A DNA stretch of 13,957 nt from Methanolinea sp. UBA477 (GTDB taxonomy: Archaea > Halobacteriota > Methanomicrobia > Methanomicrobiales > Methanospirillaceae), in contig DAWO01000119.1 of the NCBI GenBank assembly GCA_002509485.1, forward strand, positions 8,276-22,232, read 5' to 3'. The position numbers and the translations under genes were made by a program. The notes under the pieces are model-generated. The model had not been told where the DNA came from, did no database searches, and saw nothing but the letters and a program-made list of their open reading frames with translations. Within the stretch, counting starts at the first letter, position 1. Every line of letters starts with the position of its first letter. Shown here in pieces: positions 13,081 to 13,957 of the stretch.

Positions 13081-13957
13081 TTGACCGTTTCGAGATCTTT
13101 TTTGGTTCTGGTTATATTTCTTGCCTCTTCTGCTATGGGGGTGGGGATCTGCAGCGCGTCACTCCAGCAGGCAGTTGACGCATCGATTGACGGGTGCATT
13201 ATCCTCATGAGACCTGGCACCTGGAACGAGAATGTGCGTATAGATAACGACCTGATGATTATAGGAGGATATGGTGGAGGGCAGACCATAATAAACGGGG
13301 ACACCAATGGCGACGGGACTGGTGATGGGACAGTCTTCACGATAGATTATGCCGATGTTGTCATGACGGGTCTGACGATTGTGAATGGCGAGGGAGAATT
13401 CGGAGGGGGTATCTGCAACAGAGGGGGGATGTTGACACTTACCGATGTCTCTGTTACCGGGAATACAGCGAATGAAGGCGGGGGAATCTACAATGAAGGC
13501 GGCACGGTCGTGACAAGCGGTGCGTGTAACATCGGGGAGAACACGGCAAACGACGGCGGGGGGGTTTTCAACACTGGAACGGTTGTAATGAATCACGGGA
13601 GTATCATTTCAGAGAATGCGGCCGCTAATGACGGTGGCGGATTATTCAATGACGGTGGTGCGCTAATTCTCAATGATATACAAATTACCGGCAATATGGC
13701 AGACTCTGGTGGCGGGATATACAACCAGGGGGGCACACTCACACTGACCGATGTCACAATTTCCGGAAATGAGGCAGATCGGGGCGGCGGGATCTACAAT
13801 GATCACGGAACGGTCGTCATGAACGAAGGATCCGTGGTTTCACATAATGCAGCTGGAGCTGGCGGTGGCGTTTACAATGATGAAGGCACGTTTACCATGA
13901 CCGGAGCAAGCTCAATAACATCCGATACAGGCAGCGGGATCTATAATGATGGCGGAA
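13081..13957 (+). CDS. Beta-helix surface protein with GGGIYN repeats, 3' end missing
   Basis: 292 codons are present and the frame is open at the window edge. Start TTG at 13081 with GGAG 10 nt upstream. Signal peptide about residues 1-26 (FLVLVIFLASSAMG, then GICSAS). Next comes SLQQAVDASIDGCIILMRPG and TWNENVRIDNDLMIIGGYGG, the entry typical of right-handed beta-helix proteins, and an Asp/Asn/Gly-rich segment (72-83, NGDTNGDGTGDG) that may bind calcium. From residue 108 the protein is a series of 24-26-residue rungs with GGGIYN-like motifs at 108, 133, 159, 185, 210, 235, 261 and 284, as in chlamydial Pmp-like and archaeal surface proteins. It is expected outside the cell, as an adhesin or cell-wall component; the exact role is unknown. 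Confidence 0.85.
   Translation, partial: MTVSRSFLVLVIFLASSAMGVGICSASLQQAVDASIDGCIILMRPGTWNENVRIDNDLMIIGGYGGGQTIINGDTNGDGTGDGTVFTIDYADVVMTGLTIVNGEGEFGGGICNRGGMLTLTDVSVTGNTANEGGGIYNEGGTVVTSGACNIGENTANDGGGVFNTGTVVMNHGSIISENAAANDGGGLFNDGGALILNDIQITGNMADSGGGIYNQGGTLTLTDVTISGNEADRGGGIYNDHGTVVMNEGSVVSHNAAGAGGGVYNDEGTFTMTGASSITSDTGSGIYNDGG

Noticed and set aside
13159..13596. 145-codon minus-strand frame at the right end
   Set aside because: Shadow of the repetitive beta-helix gene, whose regular GGGIYN rungs establish the true frame.

Overview
The window looks like a piece of a methanogenic euryarchaeal chromosome, most likely Methanomicrobiales. This rests on TATA-like boxes about 25 bp before leaderless starts, good Shine-Dalgarno (SD) sites on internal operon genes, T-tract terminators, an orphan hypC, a polymorphic-repeat surface protein and many secreted or membrane proteins. 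The lineage is inferred from gene style; no rRNA or marker gene is present. No tRNA, CRISPR array, transposase or phage gene was seen.

Left part (1-3613, all minus strand): a 3'-truncated secreted aromatic-rich protein (1-697). Next come two related single-TM secreted-type proteins (1037-1558 and 1725-2756). The shorter one may be degraded downstream, and the longer one ends at a TGA followed by an in-frame aromatic tail. A polytopic membrane protein follows (3113-3613).

Middle part (3972-6691, minus strand): a membrane-anchored YkuE/YaeI-type metallophosphoesterase lies directly behind a DUF2238/YjdF-like membrane protein. A second member of that membrane family follows after a 491-base gap in which no convincing gene was found.

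Core of interest (6845-8925, plus strand): a compact six-gene operon. It encodes a Cdc48-N-like barrel fused to five 11-residue amphipathic repeats, a TM plus coiled-coil protein, three small proteins sharing one 'EWSL' coiled-coil module (the last TM-anchored), and an eight-cysteine cross-brace-like zinc finger. Spacings are 14, 6, 0, -4 and -29 nt, so the genes are probably co-translated. I do not recognise this set as a named system. It could be a membrane-associated scaffold, but that is inference.

Right part (8993-12879, minus strand): a membrane-anchored PsbP/Mog1-like protein, a pair of tiny membrane proteins (59 and 60 aa), the hydrogenase maturation chaperone HypC, an HD-domain phosphohydrolase, and a secreted protein with a clear signal peptide. 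From a divergent promoter region the plus-strand gene at 13081 starts. It encodes a beta-helix, GGGIYN-repeat surface protein that runs off the window.
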